64,000 nucleotides of DNA from positions 1 through 64,000 of the forward strand of contig JAIPBD010000011.1 in assembly GCA_021739765.1 (NCBI GenBank), given 5' to 3'. Made by a program: the position numbers and the translations under genes. Of the stretch, positions 27,267-35,318 are shown one piece after another. Source of the DNA: Melioribacteraceae bacterium. Its GTDB lineage: Bacteria > Bacteroidota > Ignavibacteria > Ignavibacteriales > Melioribacteraceae. The notes below the pieces were generated by a model that saw only the letters and a program-made list of their open reading frames with translations, searched no databases and had not been told where the DNA came from. Numbering within the stretch: the stretch's first letter is position 1; every line of letters begins with the position of its first letter.

Positions 27267-27524
27267 ATGAAAAAAGGTATTCATCCGTCAAGTTATCGCC
27301 CGGTTGTTTTTAAGGATATTTCGATTGATTATTCATTCCTGGTAAGATCAACTGTAGAAACGAAAGATACGATTGAATGGGAAGACGGAAATACTTACCC
27401 ATTAGTTAAGTTGGAACTTTCCCACAAGTCGCATCCTTTTTTCACCGGTAAACAAAAAATGGTCGACTCTGCCGGTCGAGTGGATAGATTTAATAAAAAA
27501 TATGGCAGAACACCAAAAAATTAG
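27267..27524 (+). CDS. rpmE2: 50S ribosomal protein L31, type B
   Basis: An 85-residue L31 that lacks the zinc-binding Cys pairs of type A. Motifs are [59 protein letters not shown]. Type B copies often replace the zinc form under zinc limitation, or are the only copy. Shine-Dalgarno AAGAGGA lies eight bases upstream. A strong terminator follows, so it is probably a single-gene transcript. Confidence 0.95.
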   Translation: MKKGIHPSSYRPVVFKDISIDYSFLVRSTVETKDTIEWEDGNTYPLVKLELSHKSHPFFTGKQKMVDSAGRVDRFNKKYGRTPKN

Positions 27525-27543
27525 TTTGTATCAATCTTATTTT

Positions 27544-27578
27544 AAGGCTGCAACTTTTGTTGCGGCCTTTTTATTTTT
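27544..27578 (+). terminator. Rho-independent terminator after rpmE2
   Basis: Arms 27544-27554 and 27559-27569 form 11 pairs (one T.G) around a TTTT loop. The T-rich tract TTTATTTTT follows. It begins 20 bases past the rpmE2 stop and separates it from rsmB. Confidence 0.88.
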
Positions 27579-27662
27579 AAATAAACTTTACCCCGTTATG
27601 AACAATTAACTTCTTTTCTTATTTTTAGCTCCTACTTAGATAATTCAGGATAACGTTTTTTT

Positions 27663-29027
27663 ATGAATGATGTACGTGATTACACCGGGTTGAATCTTTA
27701 TCAAGGCGTTCGTGGACTATCAGTAAAAATTCTTAATCGAATTGATAGAACTGATGCTTACCTGGATAAAATGCTCGATATCGAAATTAAAAATTCGGAT
27801 TTATCCGGTCAGGATAAAGCTTTGCTTTTTGAAATTGTGCATGGAGTTATCAGATGGTTGGGCCGGATCGACTGGATACTTACCGGCTTTTATAAGGGTC
27901 AATTCTCAAAATGTATTCCCAATGTAAAAAATGCAATGCGTGTTGCTTTGTATCAAATATTATTTTTGGATAGGGTTCCGGATCATGCGGCTGTGAATGA
28001 AGCTGTGAATTTTGTGAAAAAATTGCAGGGTCAAAAGTCCGCTGATTTAACCAATGCGGTTTTGAGAAATATTATTCGAAACAAAGATGGCATCAGGTAT
28101 CCGAAACCCGATGATGACTTAGCCGGTTATTTTTCTGCATATTATTCACACCCGAGTTGGTTGGTTAAACGTTGGCTGAAAAGGTACGATAGAGAGTTTA
28201 CAGAAAATTTACTAAAGGCAAATAATCAAAAACCTACATTAACACTCCGGGTAAATACGAACAAAATCGATATTGAAGAATTCAAGACTCTGCTTCAGAA
28301 AGTTGATCTAAAATATTCTCAAGGTGAATTTTTACCGGAATTTTTCAAAATGCACGTGCTTTCAAATATTACAGACTGGGAATATTTTGCTAAAGGGTAT
28401 TTCACAATTCAAGATGAAAGTACGGGAGTTCCTTGCAAATTGCTCGGAGCGAATGAGTCGACCAGAGTTTTGGATTTATGCTCCGCTCCGGGTGGTAAAG
28501 CCGCTTTTCTTTCCAACATAATGAAAAATCGCGGTGAAATAATTGCACTCGATAAATTCGCCGGAAGAATCAAAATACTTGAATCCAATATGCAAAGATT
28601 AGCGGTTGATAATGTTAAAATTGTAGAGGCAGACGCTCTTCAATTTTCGGATGAAAATGGATTTGACAGGATACTGATTGATGTTCCATGTTCAGGACTT
28701 GGAACCCTCACTAAAAAACCGGATATCAAATGGAAAAGAGATATTGGGGATTTTCGTAAATTAGCATCATTGCAACTCGACCTACTCAAGAAGGGGGCAT
28801 CCTTATTGAAAAATGATGGTGTGCTTGTGTATTCGACATGCACAATTGAACCGGATGAAAATTATAATGTTGTTCAAAAATTCTTAACAGAACATCCTGA
28901 ATTTGAATTGCAGAATGCCGCGGAGTTCGTCCCGTCTAATCTGGTTGACGAAAACGGTTGTGTACAAACTTTTCCAAATAAACACGGGCTTGACGGTTCA
29001 TTTTCCGCAAGATTAAAAAGAAAGTAA
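27663..29027 (+). CDS. rsmB: 16S rRNA cytosine-C5 methyltransferase (RsmB)
   Basis: Methylates C967 of 16S rRNA with S-adenosylmethionine. The 454-residue protein has an N-terminal NusB-like helical domain (about 10-145), then the methyltransferase fold: SAM motif VLDLCSAPGGKAAFLS, DALQFS, the IDVPCSGLGTLTKKPDIKW motif and catalytic Cys in YSTCTIEPDEN. Seven T directly precede the ATG with no close Shine-Dalgarno site. The rodZ-like gene starts two bases after the stop. Confidence 0.94.
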   Translation: MNDVRDYTGLNLYQGVRGLSVKILNRIDRTDAYLDKMLDIEIKNSDLSGQDKALLFEIVHGVIRWLGRIDWILTGFYKGQFSKCIPNVKNAMRVALYQILFLDRVPDHAAVNEAVNFVKKLQGQKSADLTNAVLRNIIRNKDGIRYPKPDDDLAGYFSAYYSHPSWLVKRWLKRYDREFTENLLKANNQKPTLTLRVNTNKIDIEEFKTLLQKVDLKYSQGEFLPEFFKMHVLSNITDWEYFAKGYFTIQDESTGVPCKLLGANESTRVLDLCSAPGGKAAFLSNIMKNRGEIIALDKFAGRIKILESNMQRLAVDNVKIVEADALQFSDENGFDRILIDVPCSGLGTLTKKPDIKWKRDIGDFRKLASLQLDLLKKGASLLKNDGVLVYSTCTIEPDENYNVVQKFLTEHPEFELQNAAEFVPSNLVDENGCVQTFPNKHGLDGSFSARLKRK

Positions 29028-29028
29028 T

Positions 29029-29904
29029 ATGGCAAAAGATTTATTAGAAAGTTTTTCGAAAGAATTAAAAGCAAAAAGAGAAAAAGCTGAAATATCAATT
29101 CAGCAAATTCATTTAAAAACAAGAATCGATCCTAAATTTTTGGAAGCAATTGAAGAGAATAACTTTGATATCCTTCCCGAAGTTTATATTCGTGCTTTTA
29201 TCAGAGAATATGCTCAAACCATCGAACTTGACCCCGAAGCTACAATTGAAAAATTTGAAAGAGCGAGATCCGGGCAATCATTTTCAGATACAACGGTTAG
29301 TAAAAAAACGCAAGTCAAAAAAACTTCTACCGAGAATGAAACCCCAAAAGTGATTGATGTCCAATCACCTAATGAATATCAAACTCAACGAGAGACTGAA
29401 ACTTCGATGAGTAGTAATACGATATTGCTGCTCGGGTCAGTTGGCGTAATTATAATTGCCCTTTTAATCTATTTCATCTTCTTTAATTCCAGTCCTAATC
29501 AAATTGTAACAGAAAGACCATTTGATGAAGTAATCAAGGAGCAAACCGAAAGATTTAAGGTTGCCGATTCTGAGAAAGAAAGCTCCGCCTCAAACGTGGA
29601 ATCAACGGAAGTCGCTACCAAACTTTTTAGCGTAAATATTGTTGCTCAAGATTCATCATGGATGAGAATTGAAGTGGATCAGTTGGAAACCTTCGAAATC
29701 ATTTTACTCCCCGGTAGAAATCGATCAATTGAGGCGAGCAAAAACGTGAAAATATTAGTCGGCAATTCCGGAGCGGTTCAGTTTTTTCTTGATAATCAGA
29801 GACTGGATTTCGAAGGAAAATCGAAATCTGTGCGATATGTTCAGATTGATCCGACAGGACTGAAACTGCTAAATCCTTCAGATGAAAAGAAGAATGATGG
29901 CTAA
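29029..29904 (+). CDS. RodZ-like helix-turn-helix membrane protein
   Basis: The 291-residue protein has an N-terminal HTH domain of the RodZ type (about 5-75: LKAKREKAEISIQQIHLKTRI, FLEAIEENNFDILPEVYIRAFIREYA). A polar linker, one membrane segment (about 131-152) and a periplasmic DUF4115-like beta domain (about 200-285) follow. RodZ links MreB to the envelope and governs rod shape; this homologue fits that layout. It overlaps ligA and probably shares a transcript with rsmB. Confidence 0.87.
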   Translation: MAKDLLESFSKELKAKREKAEISIQQIHLKTRIDPKFLEAIEENNFDILPEVYIRAFIREYAQTIELDPEATIEKFERARSGQSFSDTTVSKKTQVKKTSTENETPKVIDVQSPNEYQTQRETETSMSSNTILLLGSVGVIIIALLIYFIFFNSSPNQIVTERPFDEVIKEQTERFKVADSEKESSASNVESTEVATKLFSVNIVAQDSSWMRIEVDQLETFEIILLPGRNRSIEASKNVKILVGNSGAVQFFLDNQRLDFEGKSKSVRYVQIDPTGLKLLNPSDEKKNDG

Positions 29905-31915
29905 CGTAAAGGATAATATTGAATCTCTGCGTTCCAAGATCAGGAAACATGAATATCAATACTATGTGCTCGGCGAACCTCTTATCGCTGATTTTGAATT
30001 CGACCAATTATACAAATCCTTAGAAAAATTAGAACAAGAAAATCCAAATTTAATTACTCCCGATTCCCCAACCCAACGTATCGGTTCCGACCTGACTAAA
30101 GAATTCCGAACAATTCGGCATAAAGTATCTATGCTGAGTCTCTCTAATACGTATAATGAAGATGAATTGATCGCATTTGACAATAGAATTAAGGAAAACG
30201 TCGACTCGCCTGAAGAAGTCTCCTATGTGGTTGAATTAAAAATTGATGGTGTCTCGGCAAGTCTGATTTATGAAGATGGTAAACTCAAAACTGCCGTAAC
30301 CAGAGGCGACGGAGTGAGTGGTGAAGAAATCACTAATAATGTAAAGACAATAAAATCTGTCCCACTTTCAATTTCCGAGAATAAATGGAAGGCTATTGAT
30401 TTATATCAATTTGAAGTACGTGGCGAAATATTTATGGAAATAGATGCTTTCCAAGAATATAATTCGGAAAGAGAAAAACGAGGTGAAAAGACTTTCGCGA
30501 ATCCAAGGAATTCTACGGCGGGGACAATTAAAATGCAAGACCCGAAGATTGTTGCCGAGCGACCTCTTGATATTTTCACTTATTATTTGATTGCTGATTC
30601 TAGAAATATTCAAACTCATAGTGAAAGTCTGGAGTTACTTGCTGAATTAGGCTTTAAAGTCAATAAAAATTACAAACTTTGCAATAATATTAATGAGGTA
30701 GTTGATTATTGTAACTTCTGGGAAAATGAACGAGTAAAATTACCTTACGAAACCGACGGCGTGGTTATAAAAGTTAATTCTCTAGATCAGCAAAGCGAAC
30801 TCGGCACTATTGCAAAATCACCAAGATGGGCGGTTGCTTATAAGTTTAAACCAAAACAAGCCACTACAAGAATTAAAGACATCCGTTGGCAAGTCGGTAG
30901 GACGGGCGCTGTCACACCGGTAGCTGATCTCGAACCGGTATTATTAGCCGGATCAACAATTAGCCATGCAACTTTACACAATATGGATGAAATTCGGCGC
31001 AAGGATATTCGATTAAATGACAAAGTTATTATTGAAAAAGGTGGTGATGTAATCCCTAAGATTGTAAAAGTTATTGATGAAGAAAGAAATGAATTTTCCC
31101 AAAAGCTGCAACCACCCAAAGTATGTCCTGTTTGTTCTTCAAAATTATTTCAGCCTGATGGAGAGGTTGCGATCTATTGCCAAAATCCAAATTGTAGGGC
31201 ACAGATAAAAGGTAATCTTGAACATTTTTCCTCACGCGGCGCAATGGATATTGAAGGAATGGGAAAAGCAATAATCGATCAATTTGTTGAGTTGGAATTA
31301 TTAAAAAATATTGCAGATATCTACAATCTTAAAACTAAAAGAGATGAACTTATTTCGATTGAGAGATTAGGCGAAAAGAGCGTCGATAATTTATTGAACG
31401 CAATTGAAGAGAGTAAAAATAAATCTTTCGAAAAAGTGTTGTTTGCGCTCGGAATACGATATATTGGAGCGGGAGTTGCTCAAAAGTTATCAGATTCCTT
31501 TAAAAATATTGATGAAATCATCAATGCTGATGAGGAGAAGGTAACTTCAATTCATGATATTGGACAGAGTGTTTTTTATTCTTTAAGGCAATATTTTAGT
31601 ATCGATCAAAATTTAGATCTAATTAAAAAATTAAAACTTGCCGGACTAAATTTTGAATCTTCGAAAGTAGAAAAATCCGGTTCGAAATTGGATGGCTTGA
31701 AATTCGTAATTACCGGAACTTTACCGACTCTTTCGAGGGAGGAAGCAAAAAGTTTGATTGAAAGCAATGGTGGTTCGGTGGTTACAACCGTAAGTAAAAA
31801 TACGAATTTACTTTTGGCCGGCGAAAAGGCAGGGTCGAAGTTATCAAAAGCAGAAAAGTTGGGAATAAATATAATCGATGAATCCGGTTTATTCAAAATG
31901 ATACAAAATGATTGA
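29897..31915 (+). CDS. ligA: NAD-dependent DNA ligase
   Basis: Seals nicks in replication and repair using NAD. The 672-residue protein has domain Ia (YYVLGEPLIADFEFDQLY), the adenylation domain with the active Lys in ELKIDGVS (about residue 114), GVSGEEITNNVKTI, the OB fold, a four-Cys zinc finger (CPVCSSKLF...CQNPNC), helix-hairpin-helix repeats and a C-terminal BRCT domain (LKFVITGTLPTLSREEA). The start is the second of an ATGATG pair inside the end of the rodZ-like gene. The frame opens earlier, but those residues are not ligase-like. Confidence 0.96.
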   Translation: MANVKDNIESLRSKIRKHEYQYYVLGEPLIADFEFDQLYKSLEKLEQENPNLITPDSPTQRIGSDLTKEFRTIRHKVSMLSLSNTYNEDELIAFDNRIKENVDSPEEVSYVVELKIDGVSASLIYEDGKLKTAVTRGDGVSGEEITNNVKTIKSVPLSISENKWKAIDLYQFEVRGEIFMEIDAFQEYNSEREKRGEKTFANPRNSTAGTIKMQDPKIVAERPLDIFTYYLIADSRNIQTHSESLELLAELGFKVNKNYKLCNNINEVVDYCNFWENERVKLPYETDGVVIKVNSLDQQSELGTIAKSPRWAVAYKFKPKQATTRIKDIRWQVGRTGAVTPVADLEPVLLAGSTISHATLHNMDEIRRKDIRLNDKVIIEKGGDVIPKIVKVIDEERNEFSQKLQPPKVCPVCSSKLFQPDGEVAIYCQNPNCRAQIKGNLEHFSSRGAMDIEGMGKAIIDQFVELELLKNIADIYNLKTKRDELISIERLGEKSVDNLLNAIEESKNKSFEKVLFALGIRYIGAGVAQKLSDSFKNIDEIINADEEKVTSIHDIGQSVFYSLRQYFSIDQNLDLIKKLKLAGLNFESSKVEKSGSKLDGLKFVITGTLPTLSREEAKSLIESNGGSVVTTVSKNTNLLLAGEKAGSKLSKAEKLGINIIDESGLFKMIQND

Positions 31916-32435
31916 TACTGTAAAAAAAAATATAGGGCAATACTTACTCACGAGGAGCACTAAAAAAGTAAAGCGTGAAGTAGTGTTGTTTAATGGATTT
32001 TTAAAAAAGAGCAAAACTATTTTAATGATATTCCCGGAAGAGGAAGTACTGTTTACTCCGGCGTTTCATATTCTCAGGCTTTTCGATTTTAATAATCCGC
32101 GTATAACCGTTATTGTAACAAATTTTATTAAACCACTGATTCCTGATAAATATCATATCACAAAAATAGTGCCTGATGAGCAGGATATTAATTCTTACGG
32201 GTTACCCTCAACTTCTTTTCTTGCCAAAGTAAATTCAAAGTATGATACAGTGATAAATCTAGAAACAAAAATCTCACTTTTTCATTTGGGAGTAGTTGCT
32301 AACGTCGAGAAAAAGTTCAGCATCGGATTTATCAACGATAGAGCGAAAGGGATTTATAATTTCCAAGTCCCGTTAGATTCGATTGTACCGGAAAATTCTT
32401 ATAAAAATTTGTTAAATTCGTTAAAAATGTTTTAA
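31908..32435 (+). CDS. Small protein resembling half of a GT9/heptosyltransferase fold
   Basis: A 175-residue protein overlapping the ligA end by eight bases. I see VVLFNGFLKKSKTILMIFPEEEVLFTPAFHILRLF (strand-helix pattern), a central ITVIVTNFIKPLIP, and YDTVINLETKISLFHLGVVANVEKKFSIGFINDR, which recalls the DLVIDL...L.....A..RIGF pattern of family 9 glycosyltransferases. It is far too short to be a complete one. It may belong to a short Bacteroidota domain family of unknown function (DUF6913-like). No function is assigned. Confidence 0.7.
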   Translation: MIDTVKKNIGQYLLTRSTKKVKREVVLFNGFLKKSKTILMIFPEEEVLFTPAFHILRLFDFNNPRITVIVTNFIKPLIPDKYHITKIVPDEQDINSYGLPSTSFLAKVNSKYDTVINLETKISLFHLGVVANVEKKFSIGFINDRAKGIYNFQVPLDSIVPENSYKNLLNSLKMF

Positions 32436-32492
32436 TTCTATTAGAATTTTTGCTTACTATTACAATTTACTAACTAATTCAAATTATGCCTT

Positions 32493-32852
32493 ATGAGTGA
32501 AAATATAAACTTCGAACTGAAACGTGATGGTGATATCTCAATTTTTAAGCTAAACGAAAAAAGATTCGATGCAACCATTGCCGGATTAGTAAAAGGCGAG
32601 TTTACTATTATTTTACATGCTGATGAAGTCGGCAAATTAATTATCGACTTGTCCGAAGTTGAATATTGCGACTCCTCCGGATTAAGTGCAATTTTGCTTG
32701 CATTTAGAATATTGCAAGCCGAAGAAGGTCATATTAGAATTGCCGGTCCTACCAAAAGTGTTAAAACTCTAATCGAAATATCTCAGCTTGATCGTATTCT
32801 ACCCATTTGTGATAATGTTGATGAAGCTGTAAAAGAACTACAGGATATCTAA
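32493..32852 (+). CDS. STAS-domain anti-sigma factor antagonist
   Basis: A 119-residue SpoIIAA-like STAS domain protein. The phosphorylatable serine lies in LIIDLSEVEYCDSSGLSAILLAFR; the strands FELKRDGDISIFKL and HIRIAGPTKSVKTLIEIS complete the fold. Such proteins bind a serine kinase/anti-sigma partner; none is adjacent. The symporter gene follows after three bases, so regulation of it is possible. Confidence 0.88.
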   Translation: MSENINFELKRDGDISIFKLNEKRFDATIAGLVKGEFTIILHADEVGKLIIDLSEVEYCDSSGLSAILLAFRILQAEEGHIRIAGPTKSVKTLIEISQLDRILPICDNVDEAVKELQDI

Positions 32853-32855
32853 TAC

Positions 32856-34292
32856 TTGTCAGGAATTTTTCTCGATTATTTTGTAATTGTAGCTTACTTG
32901 GCAATTATTACATTTATCGGTCTGTTTTTTAGTGGTAAAAAAGAAAGCGTAAACGATTTCTTTCTGGGTGGCCGAAATGTAAAATGGTGGGCGGTAGCTT
33001 TATCCATATTAGCCGCTGAAACCAGTACGTTAACCTTTATTTCCATCCCCGGACTTGCTTATAAAACAAACCTCAATTTCCTCCAAATTACGATTGGTTA
33101 TTTAATTGGTCGAATTATCGTCGCAAAATATTTGCTGCCACTTTATTACAAGGATAAACTTAGCACGGCATATTCATTTCTCGAATTGCGATTTGGTAAT
33201 AAAACAAAAATTTCCGCATCGGTAATATTTATGTTTACAAGAGTTGCTGCTGATGGAGTAAGGCTTTTTGCGACCGCAATTCCGTTAAAATATCTTCTTG
33301 GAATCGATTATATCTACGCTATCATGATAATCGGATCAATTTCTTTAATTTACTCCAGTTTCGGGGGAATTCGAGGAATCATTCTGATCGATGTTGTTCA
33401 AATGATCGTTTATATTCTCGGTGCGTTGATCGCGTTTAACTTAATAGTTTCTTCCGAGGCGGTAAATGGTATATCGAATTTGTTGCACGTTGCAGCCGAA
33501 AATGAGAAACTCTCGATTTTTAATTTTGAGATGGCAACATCTCTCTCCGAGTTTTTTGGAAAACCTTACACATTGATAGCAAGTTTAATAGGGGGAATTT
33601 TCCTTTCGATGGCGTCGCATGGAACGGATCAATTTATTGTTCAAAGATTGTTAACTATTAAAAAATTAAAAGATGCGCAAAAGGCGATTATCTCGAGTGG
33701 TGTATTGGTCGTTTTTCAATTTTTCCTTTTTTTAATGGTTGGAATCGCGTTATATGTTTTTTATGGAAATCTGGATCTAAAACCGGATGAAATATTCCCG
33801 ATGTTTATTGTAGACGAAATCTCGCCCGGCTTAAGCGGCTTTTTAATTGCCGGAGTATTGGCCGCGGCTATGTCATCCCTTGCCGGTTCAATAAGTGCGT
33901 TATCATCCTCGACGGTTTATGATATTTTGCCCATTTTCAGATTAAATATTAAAGATGAAAAAACGGTCTCAATTATAATTTCGATTTTCTGGAGTATCGT
34001 TTTGGTAATTTCAGCAATGTTATTTATTGAAATGCCAAGATCGGTTGTAGAGATAGCATTAGGAATCGCATCCTTTACATATGGAGGACTGCTCGGAACA
34101 TTTTTGTTGGGGATACTAAACAAAAAAGCGAACGAGACACAAGCTCTAATCTCTTTTTCATTCGGAATACTTGGGATGGCGATTCTTATTTCCCTAAGTC
34201 TTGTGGCTTGGACCTGGTTTACATTTATCGGAGTTGGAATAACATTATCGACAGGATATTTACTTACTGCTTTTGCCGGGTCGAAAGACTAA
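32856..34292 (+). CDS. Sodium:solute symporter (SSS family)
   Basis: A 478-residue protein with about 13 membrane segments. Family motifs are FFLGGRNVKWWAVALSILAAETSTLTFISIPG and IASFTYGGLLGTFLLGI. LAAAMSSLAGSISALSSSTVYDI carries the sodium-site serines. It takes up an unidentified solute with sodium. The start is TTG at 32856, three bases after the STAS gene. Confidence 0.92.
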   Translation: MSGIFLDYFVIVAYLAIITFIGLFFSGKKESVNDFFLGGRNVKWWAVALSILAAETSTLTFISIPGLAYKTNLNFLQITIGYLIGRIIVAKYLLPLYYKDKLSTAYSFLELRFGNKTKISASVIFMFTRVAADGVRLFATAIPLKYLLGIDYIYAIMIIGSISLIYSSFGGIRGIILIDVVQMIVYILGALIAFNLIVSSEAVNGISNLLHVAAENEKLSIFNFEMATSLSEFFGKPYTLIASLIGGIFLSMASHGTDQFIVQRLLTIKKLKDAQKAIISSGVLVVFQFFLFLMVGIALYVFYGNLDLKPDEIFPMFIVDEISPGLSGFLIAGVLAAAMSSLAGSISALSSSTVYDILPIFRLNIKDEKTVSIIISIFWSIVLVISAMLFIEMPRSVVEIALGIASFTYGGLLGTFLLGILNKKANETQALISFSFGILGMAILISLSLVAWTWFTFIGVGITLSTGYLLTAFAGSKD

Positions 34293-34372
34293 GCTAGAAT
34301 TTCGAAACTCACTCCAATTTCGTTGGGCATTTCCTGACCATTAATGATACATGTCACTTTAATTTATTTAAA

Positions 34373-34388
34373 GATTTCTTAAGAAATC
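34373..34388. promoter_or_regulatory. Perfect 16-base palindrome between symporter and HAD genes
   Basis: GATTTCTTAAGAAATC is self-complementary. It lies 80 bases before the HAD phosphatase ATG, in a 175-base gap without other features. It could be a dimeric repressor site or a weak hairpin. AT-rich palindromes also occur by chance, so confidence is low. Confidence 0.3.
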
Positions 34389-34467
34389 CTTATCTTTACC
34401 CACTCATTTTATAGTACACTAAAACTGAAAATTGTTCTTGGATTCAATTGTAAACGAATAGTAGTTT

Positions 34468-35310
34468 ATGGACACACTAAAATTAAAAAATCTAAAGCTA
34501 ATTGTATTCGATTTGGACGGCACCCTATTGAATAGTGAAGGTAGGGTGGGCGAAGAATCAAAAAGATTGATAAAAGAGCTTAGAAAACATAATGTGAAGT
34601 TTTCAATTGCAACCGGACGATTACACAGCGCTGTTGTTGATATTGCATCTGAATTGGAAATCACAACTCCGCTCATTTCACTCGATGGATCTATCATAAA
34701 AAGTTTCCCGGAAGATAACATAATCTTTGATTCTTACATTCCGGAAAAATATGTTAAAAAGGCTGTCAGACTTGCAGACGAACATTTATTGAGGATTGCT
34801 TTGTGTCATGCGGATTCAATTTATTACACTGAGCATAACTCAACCATTAAAGAGTTGTTAGAAAAATTCGGAGCTCAATACACAGAAGTATCCGAATACA
34901 AAAATTTAATGGATAAAGTTTTGGAAATTGTAATTGTTGGCGATATGAAGGATTCTATTAAGTTTGTTGACAGTAGACTAACATTTCCGTTCGGATTTGG
35001 ATTAAATACTAATTTGTATAAGTCACAATCTCACCCGGGGATTTATTATCTTGAAATCCGAAAGCATGGATGCACAAAAGGAACCGGATTAAAAAAACTT
35101 GCTAAAGGTTTAGGAGTTCGGATAGCAGATTCTGCTGTTCTTGGAGATTGGTATAATGACCGTGAACTTTTCGAAACAAACGCTTTAAAAGTTGCAGTTG
35201 CTAATGCAGTACCTGAAATTAAATATCTCGCCGATCACGTCACAGAAAAGACCAACGAAGAAGATGGTGTAGCCGAATTCCTCGAAATGGTCCTAAAAGC
35301 AAAAACATAA
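34468..35310 (+). CDS. Cof-type HAD-IIB phosphatase
   Basis: A 280-residue haloacid dehalogenase hydrolase. The nucleophile motif is VFDLDGTLLNSEG (about 13-25), motif II is FSIATGRLH, a cap domain lies in the middle, and the acidic end motif is VLGDWYNDRELFE with a conserved Lys in GCTKGTGLKKL. Relatives dephosphorylate sugar phosphates and cofactors. Nine bases separate it from the HD membrane protein; shared function is not evident. Confidence 0.9.
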   Translation: MDTLKLKNLKLIVFDLDGTLLNSEGRVGEESKRLIKELRKHNVKFSIATGRLHSAVVDIASELEITTPLISLDGSIIKSFPEDNIIFDSYIPEKYVKKAVRLADEHLLRIALCHADSIYYTEHNSTIKELLEKFGAQYTEVSEYKNLMDKVLEIVIVGDMKDSIKFVDSRLTFPFGFGLNTNLYKSQSHPGIYYLEIRKHGCTKGTGLKKLAKGLGVRIADSAVLGDWYNDRELFETNALKVAVANAVPEIKYLADHVTEKTNEEDGVAEFLEMVLKAKT

Positions 35311-35318
35311 AGAAAATA

